Positions 1 through 6,642 are shown, counted from the stretch's first letter. The stretch is 9,199 nucleotides of DNA from DAIOSQ01 sp036752465 (GCA_036752465.1 DAIOSQ010000074.1:1-9199); one strand, 5' to 3'. Notes: generated from the letters alone by a model not told the origin. Made by a program: numbers and translations.

Positions 1-15
1 AGTGGCGTGCTGCGT

Positions 16-43
16 ATTCTACTCATTGCCGTATCTTTGTCAA
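16..43 (-). promoter_or_regulatory. Candidate sigma-70 promoter at the left edge, reading out of the window
   Basis: On the minus strand TTGACA (43-38, a perfect -35) is followed after 16 bases by TAGAAT (21-16, 5 of 6 to the -10 consensus). The -35 overlaps the TGA stop codon of the 398-aa gene. Transcription would start near position 9 and run off the left edge, so the gene it would serve is not visible. A chance match remains possible. Confidence 0.35.
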
Positions 44-1236
44 CTGATTTTTTGTGTGCTAAGGAATTCTTCTTGGACAGATGGTTCAACACCAAGCAAC
101 TTAGCCACTTCTTGTGGTTCTAATAGATCGTGCTCTTTTCTCAATCTCCGTAGCTCCATGCCAAGTAAGCCAGGTAGTTGATCTATTTCATCATTACACG
201 CCTGGATAATTTTTCTAGTTGTTGCAATTAATTCATATTCATTTAGATTGAATCGTTTATCAAATTCGTTAACTAGATCGAGTCTCTTTTGACGACCCAG
301 TGTGGTAATTAATTGCATTAGTTTAGGTTGCGCCTCTGGCGAAGCTTTAGCATAGGCCTTTGTTAATTCATCCACTAACCGATCATCTATCGTGTACTCC
401 GCCTGTAGATTATTTATTTCTACCCGACTGATTACGCCATGTTCAACGAAAATAATAGCCAGCGTCTCTGAATTTTCTATGCGTGGTGTTATCACCTCAG
501 ATTCATGCGCTACATTCACCTCATTTCTGGATTTAATATCAGTAGAACTTAAGTATCTGAGCCTTCTTGGCGCAGCCAATATGATACAACCAGCATCCTT
601 ATGATTTGGGCGATCCAGTGAGCTATATCCTTTAACCACCTCAATACTGCAAGTCATCGCCATCACCGCAGCCGACCAAGAGGCTGGAGGCATTACATCA
701 CCAAGTGCTCGAGCAGCGCTGCCATCGTGAGGATGGAGATTGAACCCAGAGGCTCTTGTCGCACTAGGCCGTGTCAACCAAAGTAAGGGCGAAAGACCTG
801 GGCCACGCACTGATTCAATTATACTTGCCTGCCATTGCTGCACGTGTTCAGGCTTGCTAGCATCTAAATGATTGGGCATGGTCATACCTCGATAAAAAAC
901 AGCTCTGTGCTCATTTTTTTCGAACGAAATACCATGATATAACAGTTCTGCATCCCGCAACGCGTGTTCAGCATCGCGAAAGCTTTGGTTAGCCATACAT
1001 GCCATAAATACTCGGTTTCCGTAAGACTGCATAAATACGTCAACTTTGTCTTCATCTGCCATACAATGGCCAGTCACCGCCAGCGCTGCAGATCCAGCTA
1101 CCCATGCCAGTTTATTCGTTTGGGCAGTAGACAACGAGAAAGAGGATAGTGTTCGATTGATGGCAGCGGCGCTGTTAGGGTTTGCTAGACCTGCCCGGGC
1201 ATTTTTTCCGATAACCGCAGCGGCTCTACTAAACAT
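40..1236 (-). CDS. Putative ADP-ribosyltransferase-like effector, 398 aa, with presequence-like N-terminus
   Basis: Not a gene I can name. Three elements occur in the order and spacing of the R-S-E ADP-ribosyltransferase class: FYRGM with Arg116; WLTRPSATRASGF (153-165), resembling the ST(S/T)..A..F strand although the first Ser is Leu and the third position is Arg; and ESEVITP with Glu245 and Glu247 as the ExE pair, followed by a hydrophobic strand (259-264). In this class Arg binds NAD and the last Glu is catalytic. The first 60 residues have no Asp or Glu but have Arg4, Lys11, Arg14, Arg28 and Lys42, followed by an Ala/Gly-rich hydrophobic stretch (43-56), then DED. Residues 285-398 look helical, and the C-terminus carries Glu residues near position -10, as in many Dot/Icm substrates. 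The ATG start at 1236 has a short GAG ribosome site 6 bases upstream and a good promoter. A bacterial cytosolic enzyme or a degenerate ART is also possible. Confidence 0.55.
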   Translation of the reverse strand: MFSRAAAVIGKNARAGLANPNSAAAINRTLSSFSLSTAQTNKLAWVAGSAALAVTGHCMADEDKVDVFMQSYGNRVFMACMANQSFRDAEHALRDAELLYHGISFEKNEHRAVFYRGMTMPNHLDASKPEHVQQWQASIIESVRGPGLSPLLWLTRPSATRASGFNLHPHDGSAARALGDVMPPASWSAAVMAMTCSIEVVKGYSSLDRPNHKDAGCIILAAPRRLRYLSSTDIKSRNEVNVAHESEVITPRIENSETLAIIFVEHGVISRVEINNLQAEYTIDDRLVDELTKAYAKASPEAQPKLMQLITTLGRQKRLDLVNEFDKRFNLNEYELIATTRKIIQACNDEIDQLPGLLGMELRRLRKEHDLLEPQEVAKLLGVEPSVQEEFLSTQKIS

Positions 1237-1250
1237 ATTGATCTCAAATT

Positions 1251-1279
1251 ATATTATATATATATTATTTATATAATAT
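1251..1279. repeat. AT-only inverted repeat upstream of the 398-aa gene
   Basis: The 10-base arm atattatata (1251-1260) is an exact inverted copy of tatataatat (1270-1279), with a 9-base centre. It overlaps the -10 region and start site of the promoter below, so it could be an operator or help strand opening. Low complexity means it could equally be a by-product of an AT-rich promoter. Confidence 0.4.
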
Positions 1280-1296
1280 GGCGTTTATTTAGTCAA
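1268..1296 (-). promoter_or_regulatory. Near-consensus sigma-70 promoter of the 398-aa gene
   Basis: On the minus strand TTGACT (1296-1291, 5 of 6) and TATAAA (1273-1268, 5 of 6) are separated by exactly 17 bases. The start point would be near 1261, giving a leader of about 25 bases before the ATG at 1236, with TGAGA at 1246-1242 as a modest ribosome binding site. The gene can therefore be transcribed independently of the 788-codon gene, which ends at 1351. Confidence 0.6.
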
Positions 1297-1350
1297 GTTA
1301 GAGTCGTTTTTGTGATGCTTCATGGTCTGCCATATGGTACCAGATATGAT

Positions 1351-3717
1351 TCATCTCAGACGCAAGGACAAATCAGGATTGTCTGCATAAATAAGTGGGG
1401 TTGGGTCTAGCAACGCGTAATATGTAGCCGCGTCATCGCTGCTGGACGGAGGCATTCCAATATGTGCTTCATTACCAAATTGAGCAGCAGCATCCGCACA
1501 AACGTGTGTGCCTCCTAGCTCACCTGCTTCCTCATGAGCAGCGAACGCTTCCGCTATTCCTTCAAATATTTTAATGGGCCCAATCGTATCGATTTGACGT
1601 AAAAAGGCTTGTTGGTGTAGAGGCAATTCTGGATCGGTCTTTGCGATTTGGCTTGGCCAATTAATCAAATTTATTTGCTGAATATGTTCTAGCTTTATCT
1701 CTGCCAAGGTTTCATGTAAAGCTTCTTTACTTAGCCCTTCTAGTATATGAGTTGCCGCGCTAAAACCAAAATACCCAAGTCCCAGTCCTTTTAAATTAAA
1801 ACTATGCCCCAACCCATACGCTTGCATTTGTTGGTCAGCGGACTGCAATAACCCACGATACAGTACTTTCATACGATTTTTGTATGCCGATTTACAAACA
1901 TACCACTCTTCATGATATTTGCCGTCACCAAACAAGAAAAAGTCTTTGTCCTCAGAAAAGGTATCTGGGGCTTGATCAATTGCTAATTTATCTCCGTATA
2001 TATGCTTGGATGCTAAATAGTAGGGCGAATTCCGTAACAATTGTACCCTATCTTCCCAAAATTTATTAGGCGCCTTAGGCGCGAATATCATAAATAAGTC
2101 AGGGTGTACCGTGTGTCCATTACGTGCTTCTATACCAGATATAGAACTTACCAGTACTGGTCGCTTAACTGCGGCCGTCATGCTGTTAATAATTGGTAAC
2201 CTAAAATCAGTATCTGACGTACTGGTATCCAAGTATTCAGTATCACGTCTACCATCTCCTACAGGTAAACAAACAGCGTGCTGTATCAGCAATGATTTAA
2301 TCCCTATCTCTTCTAAGGTTAAATAATCATAAAATACTGCATCAGCATCCTCAAGAGTGCCGATTTTTATTAACAAATCCAGGTTATCTTGTATATTTTG
2401 ATGAGGATACTTTGGTAATGCCTTGTTTAAACGATCCTCTGCATGCTTTCGACCATAAAGAACGCCTCCATCCAGATAAACAGTTTGGTATGTTTTTGTA
2501 ACCAAGCGTTCAACAAAATCAGAAAAGCTCATGTTGCAATAGAGTTGTCCAAGGAGCGTGCCTTGTTCTTTGTGAGCCTCGAAAAATTTCCTTAGGACTG
2601 ATTCAATCTCTTCCGGCAGATACACCCTTGCACTATTGCTCAAGCGATGTATTGCGATATTCTGTGTTTTATTTAAATGTAGGCAGTTATCTTTGAGGGC
2701 GCGAGTTAATGGATGAGGAAATTTTTGCGTTGGTTGAACACGATCAAAGCGACAACGATGCAAACTTATCCACTTAAGCACTTGAGCATAGGTTTTTTCA
2801 TAGACTAAGTTATCTCTGTTCCTACTTTCCATGATGTTCAGAGCGCGACCCTGATGGTAGTCTGTTAATTGAGCCTGATTTTCCTGACGCTTGCGCATGA
2901 TATCTACCATTTTATCCGCATAATCAGGAAAACATTTCACGGCAACGGTATCTGAGCGATAGTCTAATTGTTGATGTAGGTAAACTAAGGCCAATATATA
3001 GCTCATTGGCATGAGCCGGCCTACATGTGAACCAGCATATCTAGCCATCTTAAGGATAAACCCAGCGGTTGCACCTGATATCATAGATTCCAAGCATCGA
3101 TGATGCTCTTTGTCTTGTGCGGCTTGCTTTGCCGCTGAAGCAATAAGCTCCGCTTCAGAAGTAACACTATCGTACATATTTTCGGGTAATTTAACACACA
3201 ACTCTCTAGAAAATAAACGATGCGAAAATGTAGCTACTTTTACTTTATCATCATAGACAACGTGCACTTGGGAATCTGCAAGCTCTATTCCCATTGTTTT
3301 ATAAACAGATGCCGTCAGCTTTTGTTTTCTTAGTCGGTCATGAATAAAAAAATTAGGCGTCAGCTCGCTTAAGGACTGGCCAATTTTCTCTTCATCAGTA
3401 ACTGCCTGCCTGTCCTCATATAAGGCACCAGCAGCACCAGCCACGACTGCACCACTTAAAGCATAATGAACCGATTTATATTTTGCCACTGACTCAGAAA
3501 TAACAAAAAAATATTTGTTAATAAAAAACCTCAATGGCCTTAATGATTTCAAGATCGGTTCAACAAACATGAATGCGGCTTCTTCTCTATAAAAATCACG
3601 AAAGTGGATCTTACCATCAAATGACTTTCTGTACAACTTATGATCATAAAAAGTGCGTGCTTTCGGCAAAGCTATTGTATGTGCTGTCGTTTTTTGATAA
3701 CCTTCTGCAGTTAACAA
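1351..3717 (-). CDS. Large membrane-anchored protein with a degenerate M48 peptidase-like domain, up to 788 aa
   Basis: Not a gene I can name. Numbering is from the TTG at 3717. Residues 86-99 (ALSGAVVAGAAGAL) form a short Ala/Gly-rich hydrophobic segment. Residues 112-275 follow the M48 order: a helix and strand ending in a Gly-Ile turn (143-154), an ATFS element (162-165) in the place of NAF, a strand (173-178), SEAEL (187-191) in the place of SEDEL, a HExxH position that reads KQAAQ (197-201), HH (205-206), a hydrophobic pair (213-225 and 236-247), and LDYRSDTVA (251-259) in the place of the EYEADRxA zinc-ligand helix. All three zinc ligands are changed, so this would be a pseudoprotease. 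Residues 275-788 are unrecognised. The start is uncertain: TTG has no well-spaced ribosome site and abuts the 5' end of the SRP RNA gene. ATG at 3570 (residue 50) follows GAAGAAG and gives a basic leader, yet residues 1-49 read like plausible protein. Confidence 0.6.
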   Translation of the reverse strand: MLTAEGYQKTTAHTIALPKARTFYDHKLYRKSFDGKIHFRDFYREEAAFMFVEPILKSLRPLRFFINKYFFVISESVAKYKSVHYALSGAVVAGAAGALYEDRQAVTDEEKIGQSLSELTPNFFIHDRLRKQKLTASVYKTMGIELADSQVHVVYDDKVKVATFSHRLFSRELCVKLPENMYDSVTSEAELIASAAKQAAQDKEHHRCLESMISGATAGFILKMARYAGSHVGRLMPMSYILALVYLHQQLDYRSDTVAVKCFPDYADKMVDIMRKRQENQAQLTDYHQGRALNIMESRNRDNLVYEKTYAQVLKWISLHRCRFDRVQPTQKFPHPLTRALKDNCLHLNKTQNIAIHRLSNSARVYLPEEIESVLRKFFEAHKEQGTLLGQLYCNMSFSDFVERLVTKTYQTVYLDGGVLYGRKHAEDRLNKALPKYPHQNIQDNLDLLIKIGTLEDADAVFYDYLTLEEIGIKSLLIQHAVCLPVGDGRRDTEYLDTSTSDTDFRLPIINSMTAAVKRPVLVSSISGIEARNGHTVHPDLFMIFAPKAPNKFWEDRVQLLRNSPYYLASKHIYGDKLAIDQAPDTFSEDKDFFLFGDGKYHEEWYVCKSAYKNRMKVLYRGLLQSADQQMQAYGLGHSFNLKGLGLGYFGFSAATHILEGLSKEALHETLAEIKLEHIQQINLINWPSQIAKTDPELPLHQQAFLRQIDTIGPIKIFEGIAEAFAAHEEAGELGGTHVCADAAAQFGNEAHIGMPPSSSDDAATYYALLDPTPLIYADNPDLSLRLR

Positions 3718-3831
3718 TGGTGGCAGTATGGGTTCCTTCGCGGCGATAAGCTATGAACCCCGTCAGGTCCGGAAGGAAGCAGCGGCAGTAGCTGATTCGG
3801 GCGCCGGAGAGCAGCTCATATTGCCGCCGCC
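3718..3831 (+). ncRNA. ffs: 4.5S signal recognition particle RNA (small bacterial type)
   Basis: The RNA scaffold of the signal recognition particle binds Ffh and targets membrane and secreted proteins to FtsY at the membrane. The universal apical domain is present: CAGGTCCGGAAGGAAGCAGC at 3764-3783, with the GGAA tetraloop at 3771-3774. The ends are set by the closing helix: 3718-3730 pairs with 3817-3829 over 13 positions including three G-U pairs. The resulting length of about 113 nt matches E. coli 4.5S RNA (114). The ends could be off by a few bases, and a processed 5' leader may exist. It lies 18 bases before dnaX on the same strand, an order known in other gammaproteobacteria. I could not identify a convincing promoter; it would fall inside the 5' part of the minus-strand 788-codon ORF. 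Confidence 0.95.
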
Positions 3832-3849
3832 AACACTGTGAATATCGTC

Positions 3850-5463
3850 ATGAGTTATATCGCTTTGGCACGTAAGTGGCGCCCACGTACCTTTTATCAA
3901 CTCCTTGGTCAAGAGCACATTGTCAAAGCATTGGTTCAGTCTCTCAAGAACAATACACTCCACCATGCCTATCTCTTTACAGGCACACGAGGCGTTGGCA
4001 AAACCAGTATCGCTAGGTTGCTTGCTAAATCCATGAATTGTGAGCAAGGAATCTCTGCCGAACCATGCCTCAGCTGTGGTGCTTGCAAGGCGATTGAAAA
4101 TGGCTGTTTTGCAGATTTGATTGAGGTGGATGGTGCTTCCCGCACGCGAGTTGAAGACACGCGTGAATTGCTCGAAAATGTCAACTACTTGCCCATAAAT
4201 GGTCGATTTAAAATCTACTTGATCGATGAAGTGCACATGTTGTCATCCCATAGTTCTAACGCCTTGTTAAAAACACTGGAGGAACCGCCAGCGCACGTCA
4301 AGTTTCTGTTTGCAACCACCGATCCACAAAAACTGCCGCTCACTATACTATCTCGCTGCCTACAATTTACCCTAAAACCAATCGCACCGCAGTGGATTGA
4401 ACAGCAGTTACAAATCATATTGGATGAGCAGCAACAAGCTTATGCGCCAGAAGCGCTTGTGCTCTTGGCCCAAGCAGCCCAAGGTAGCATGCGCGATGCT
4501 TTGAGTTTATTAGACAGAATACTTGCTGGTACAGAGGGCAAACTAAATTTGAGTGATATCAAGTCTGCTCTAGGGTTTACACAGCAAGATTACGCCTTAC
4601 ATCTGTTGCAAGCGATAGCTGATCAAAACATTGAGAGAATCATTGGCACTAGTAGGAAAATTGCTGCTGAAGGTGCTCATTTTCAACATGCTTTGGAATC
4701 ACTACAACAATACTTGCATGAAATCAGTTTACTGCAACATCTCAAACCTAATCATCCCCTAGCTACTGCAACCTCTGAGCTTGTCACACTCAGTACCACA
4801 TTGACAGCAGAAGATGTGCAATTGTTCTATCAAATAGCCATCCAGGGACAGGAAGATATGCGTCTGGCCCCATCTGAAATGATCGGTTTTGAAATGATAT
4901 TATTGCGCATGTTTGCTTTTAGACCTCATCGAGAACACGCACTCCCGCCATTAGCACATCAACACATCGTACAGCCCGCTAAAGATGATACCTCCCACAC
5001 AGAATCACCGCAAACCAGCGTCAATCTGGTCAACCAGACACAACCTTTAAATCACCCAGACGATCCCACAGACAGCAATTACGTCTGGAGTCATGCTATA
5101 TCGCAGGCCCAATTGTCTGGTTTAGCGCAAACAGCGTTGCAACATGCTGAATTTGTTAACAAGTCGGGCGCACTGATCACCCTGGACGTCGCGACTGGTT
5201 ACGCGTCTTTGTTTACACCTACGACACTTGCCCGCATTGAAACCGAATTAAGTCGTTTATTTCAAGAAACCATTAAAATACAATTAAAGCTCACCAAGCA
5301 AACCAAACAAACACCCGCCCAACAAAAGCATGAGCGCGATAGTCAGAAGCAACAGCAACTATTGGAGGCCCTGCAAAACGATCAGTTCTTTCAAGGCTTG
5401 CAACAGGAATTTTCAGCAAAGATCGAGAAAAATTCTATTGCTTCTGTGCAAGATGACTTATAA
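3850..5463 (+). CDS. dnaX: DNA polymerase III subunit tau (clamp loader), DnaX
   Basis: Tau is the ATPase of the clamp loader; it loads the beta sliding clamp and couples two core polymerases to DnaB helicase. Numbering from the ATG at 3850 gives 537 aa and the classic start MSYIALARKWRP. A GTG four codons earlier (3838) is possible, but family conservation favours the ATG. Walker A is GTRGVGKT (45-52, Lys51), the zinc cysteines are Cys64, Cys73, Cys76 and Cys79, Walker B with DEVH is 126-129, and the SRC arginine finger is 168-170 (Arg169). The alpha-binding domain is recognisable from about Trp413 to the end. The protein is shorter than E. coli tau (643 aa), mainly because the linker between the oligomerisation and C-terminal domains is reduced to about 45 residues. 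I saw no AAAAAAG slippery site for making gamma. Neither start has an obvious Shine-Dalgarno sequence. Confidence 0.97.
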   Translation: MSYIALARKWRPRTFYQLLGQEHIVKALVQSLKNNTLHHAYLFTGTRGVGKTSIARLLAKSMNCEQGISAEPCLSCGACKAIENGCFADLIEVDGASRTRVEDTRELLENVNYLPINGRFKIYLIDEVHMLSSHSSNALLKTLEEPPAHVKFLFATTDPQKLPLTILSRCLQFTLKPIAPQWIEQQLQIILDEQQQAYAPEALVLLAQAAQGSMRDALSLLDRILAGTEGKLNLSDIKSALGFTQQDYALHLLQAIADQNIERIIGTSRKIAAEGAHFQHALESLQQYLHEISLLQHLKPNHPLATATSELVTLSTTLTAEDVQLFYQIAIQGQEDMRLAPSEMIGFEMILLRMFAFRPHREHALPPLAHQHIVQPAKDDTSHTESPQTSVNLVNQTQPLNHPDDPTDSNYVWSHAISQAQLSGLAQTALQHAEFVNKSGALITLDVATGYASLFTPTTLARIETELSRLFQETIKIQLKLTKQTKQTPAQQKHERDSQKQQQLLEALQNDQFFQGLQQEFSAKIEKNSIASVQDDL

Positions 5464-5464
5464 T
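5438..5464 (+). promoter_or_regulatory. Possible promoter at the end of dnaX for ybaB-recR
   Basis: A perfect TATAAT (5459-5464) overlaps the dnaX stop codon. The best upstream element is TTGCTT (5438-5443), 15 bases away, which is weak in both sequence and spacing. If used, it would give ybaB a leader of about 150 bases containing the hairpin at 5524-5563. Read-through from dnaX is the simpler alternative. Confidence 0.22.
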
Positions 5465-5523
5465 ACTTATATACAAACAGTCTCGGTGACTATTCGTCAT
5501 ACCATAGGAAAAACAATTTTTTA

Positions 5524-5563
5524 GTCATTATGTTTCAAAAGCTTCTAAAAGTTTTCTAATGAC
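5524..5563 (+). repeat. Hairpin in the dnaX-ybaB gap
   Basis: GTCATTA (5524-5530) pairs with TAATGAC (5557-5563). Inside it, AAAA plus CTT (5537-5544, one bulged G) pairs with AAGTTTT (5549-5555) around a 4-base loop. The stem is AT-rich and no T-run follows, so it is not a normal intrinsic terminator. It could be an mRNA processing or stability element. It is the main structure in the 157-base gap between dnaX and ybaB. Confidence 0.35.
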
Positions 5564-5620
5564 AACACGAATAGACACATGAAATGTTTACCATTCACAT
5601 TACAATACATAGGGGCAATT

Positions 5621-5980
5621 ATGGCAATGGATATTAATCAAAATCTGGGCAACCTGATGAAAGAAGCACAAAAAATGCAACAACGCATGCAAGAAGCACA
5701 AGAGCAATTGCGCAAACTGGCCGTGGACGGCTCTGCTGGAACTGGCAATCTTAAAGTAACTGCAACCATGTCTGGTGATCATAGTTTGTCCAGCATCAAG
5801 ATCAGCAAAGGACTGATTGATGAAGATGATGTTGAAATGCTAGAGGATTTAGTTGTGGCCGCGATTAACGACTGTGTGCGTAAAGTGGAACAAGCTTCTA
5901 AAGAAAAAATCAGTCAATTAACCGCCGGGTTGAACATACCAACTGATTTTATGAAAGATGCTGAAGATGGTAAGGCATAG
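5621..5980 (+). CDS. ybaB: YbaB/EbfC family nucleoid-associated DNA-binding protein
   Basis: A small dimeric protein of the YbaB/EbfC family, which binds DNA and is linked to nucleoid organisation; the gene commonly lies between dnaX and recR. The product is 119 aa, slightly longer than E. coli YbaB (109 aa). The N-terminal coiled helix NLGNLMKEAQKMQQRMQEAQ is Met/Gln-rich as in the family. It is followed by the GxGxxKVT-type strand (SAGTGNLKVTATMSG), the conserved IDEDDVEMLEDLVVAAINDC helix, and a C-terminal KEKISQLTAGLNIP segment. I chose the ATG at 5621 because AGGGG lies 5 bases upstream and the protein then starts at the family position; an in-frame ATG at 5579 would add 14 non-conserved residues. 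A second ATG at 5627 is also possible. recR follows 24 bases after the stop. Confidence 0.95.
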   Translation: MAMDINQNLGNLMKEAQKMQQRMQEAQEQLRKLAVDGSAGTGNLKVTATMSGDHSLSSIKISKGLIDEDDVEMLEDLVVAAINDCVRKVEQASKEKISQLTAGLNIPTDFMKDAEDGKA

Positions 5981-6004
5981 ACACTAAGCTACGCAGTTAC
6001 CATA

Positions 6005-6622
6005 ATGGACATACTGTCAGAACTGACAGAAGCACTCCGTTGCCTGCCAGGTGTTGGGCCTAAATCTGCACAACGAATGGTTTTTTATTTACTCCATCAA
6101 CACCGCAAACAAGGACTGCACCTGGCAGGCTGCTTGCATGAGGCTATGCAAGCCGTTAAACAGTGTGAGCGCTGCAACAACTATACCGTGCACACACTCT
6201 GTCAAATTTGTAGTGACCCAACGAGAGAGGCAAATCTTCTATGTGTGGTGGAAAATCCTGCTGATCTGAGCGCTATAGAGCAAAGCCAAGCCTTCAAAGG
6301 ACACTACTATGTATTAATGGGCAAAATATCCCCAATCAATGGTATGGGACCTGAACAGATCGGCTTGCCCCGTTTAGAGCAATTAATTGCAACGCAGCAA
6401 ATTGCCGAGGTTCTTTTAGCTTTAAGTCCAACTGTCGAAGGCCAAACAACTATCCACTTTATTCGAAGTTATTTACAGCCATACGCCGTACGAATCAGTG
6501 AACTTGCTTACGGCATCCCTTTCGGCTGCGAACTGGAATTTTTAGACGGCCACACCATAAAAAATGCCATCGCCAATAGAGCGTCAAATCAATTCGCATC
6601 AGATAAAGTGCAAGACTCATGA
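6005..6622 (+). CDS. recR: Recombination mediator protein RecR
   Basis: RecR works with RecF and RecO to load RecA onto SSB-coated single-stranded gaps in the RecFOR repair pathway. The product is 205 aa, close to the usual 200. The helix-hairpin-helix LPGVGPKSAQRM is at residues 14-25. The four-cysteine zinc site is Cys54, Cys57, Cys66 and Cys69. The Toprim domain begins with LLCVVENPADL (Glu83 as the conserved acid) and includes GMGPEQIGLPRLE. The C-terminal part keeps the ISELAYGIPFGCELEFLDG signature. The ATG at 6005 gives the expected N-terminus, although no strong Shine-Dalgarno precedes it. Together with the 24-base gap to ybaB, this suggests translation within a shared transcript. Nothing is truncated. 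Confidence 0.97.
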   Translation: MDILSELTEALRCLPGVGPKSAQRMVFYLLHQHRKQGLHLAGCLHEAMQAVKQCERCNNYTVHTLCQICSDPTREANLLCVVENPADLSAIEQSQAFKGHYYVLMGKISPINGMGPEQIGLPRLEQLIATQQIAEVLLALSPTVEGQTTIHFIRSYLQPYAVRISELAYGIPFGCELEFLDGHTIKNAIANRASNQFASDKVQDS

Positions 6623-6637
6623 TAATTATTTTAATAT

Positions 6638-6642
6638 AAGGA
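6638..6642 (+). promoter_or_regulatory. Strong ribosome binding site for the mtaD-like gene
   Basis: AAGGA lies 6 bases before the ATG at 6649, the clearest Shine-Dalgarno in the plus-strand cluster. It fixes the start of the deaminase gene and suggests that it is translated independently of recR, which ends 26 bases earlier. Confidence 0.7.

Noticed and set aside
1..26. Minus-strand ATG at 26 that could begin a gene (MSRIRSTP...)
   Set aside because: Only eight codons are visible, there is no ribosome site, and the ATG falls within the spacer of the candidate promoter at 16-43.
1330..1350. Palindromic GGTACC-centred sequence just after the 788-codon gene, considered as a terminator
   Set aside because: The stem is broken by mismatches and no T-run follows on the minus strand.
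1490..1560. AAHEEAGE near the C-terminus of the 788-codon protein, considered as a zinc protease motif
   Set aside because: It lacks the second His of HExxH and has no partner ligand motif after it.
1730..1900. VLYRGLL in the 788-codon protein, considered as a second ADP-ribosyltransferase Arg motif
   Set aside because: No ST(S/T) or ExE element follows at suitable spacing, and the flanks look helical.
3660..3717. Search for an ffs promoter upstream of the SRP RNA
   Set aside because: TTGATA at 3694-3699 is the best -35-like word, but no -10 lies at a proper spacing, so no site is claimed.
3763..4236. 157-codon minus-strand frame across ffs and the start of dnaX
   Set aside because: It lies opposite the SRP RNA and the strongly conserved DnaX Walker A and zinc regions; it is an antisense shadow.
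4260..4275. TTAAAAAC in dnaX, considered as a frameshift site
   Set aside because: It lies within the ATPase domain and is not a canonical X XXY YYZ heptamer; a shift there would destroy the protein.
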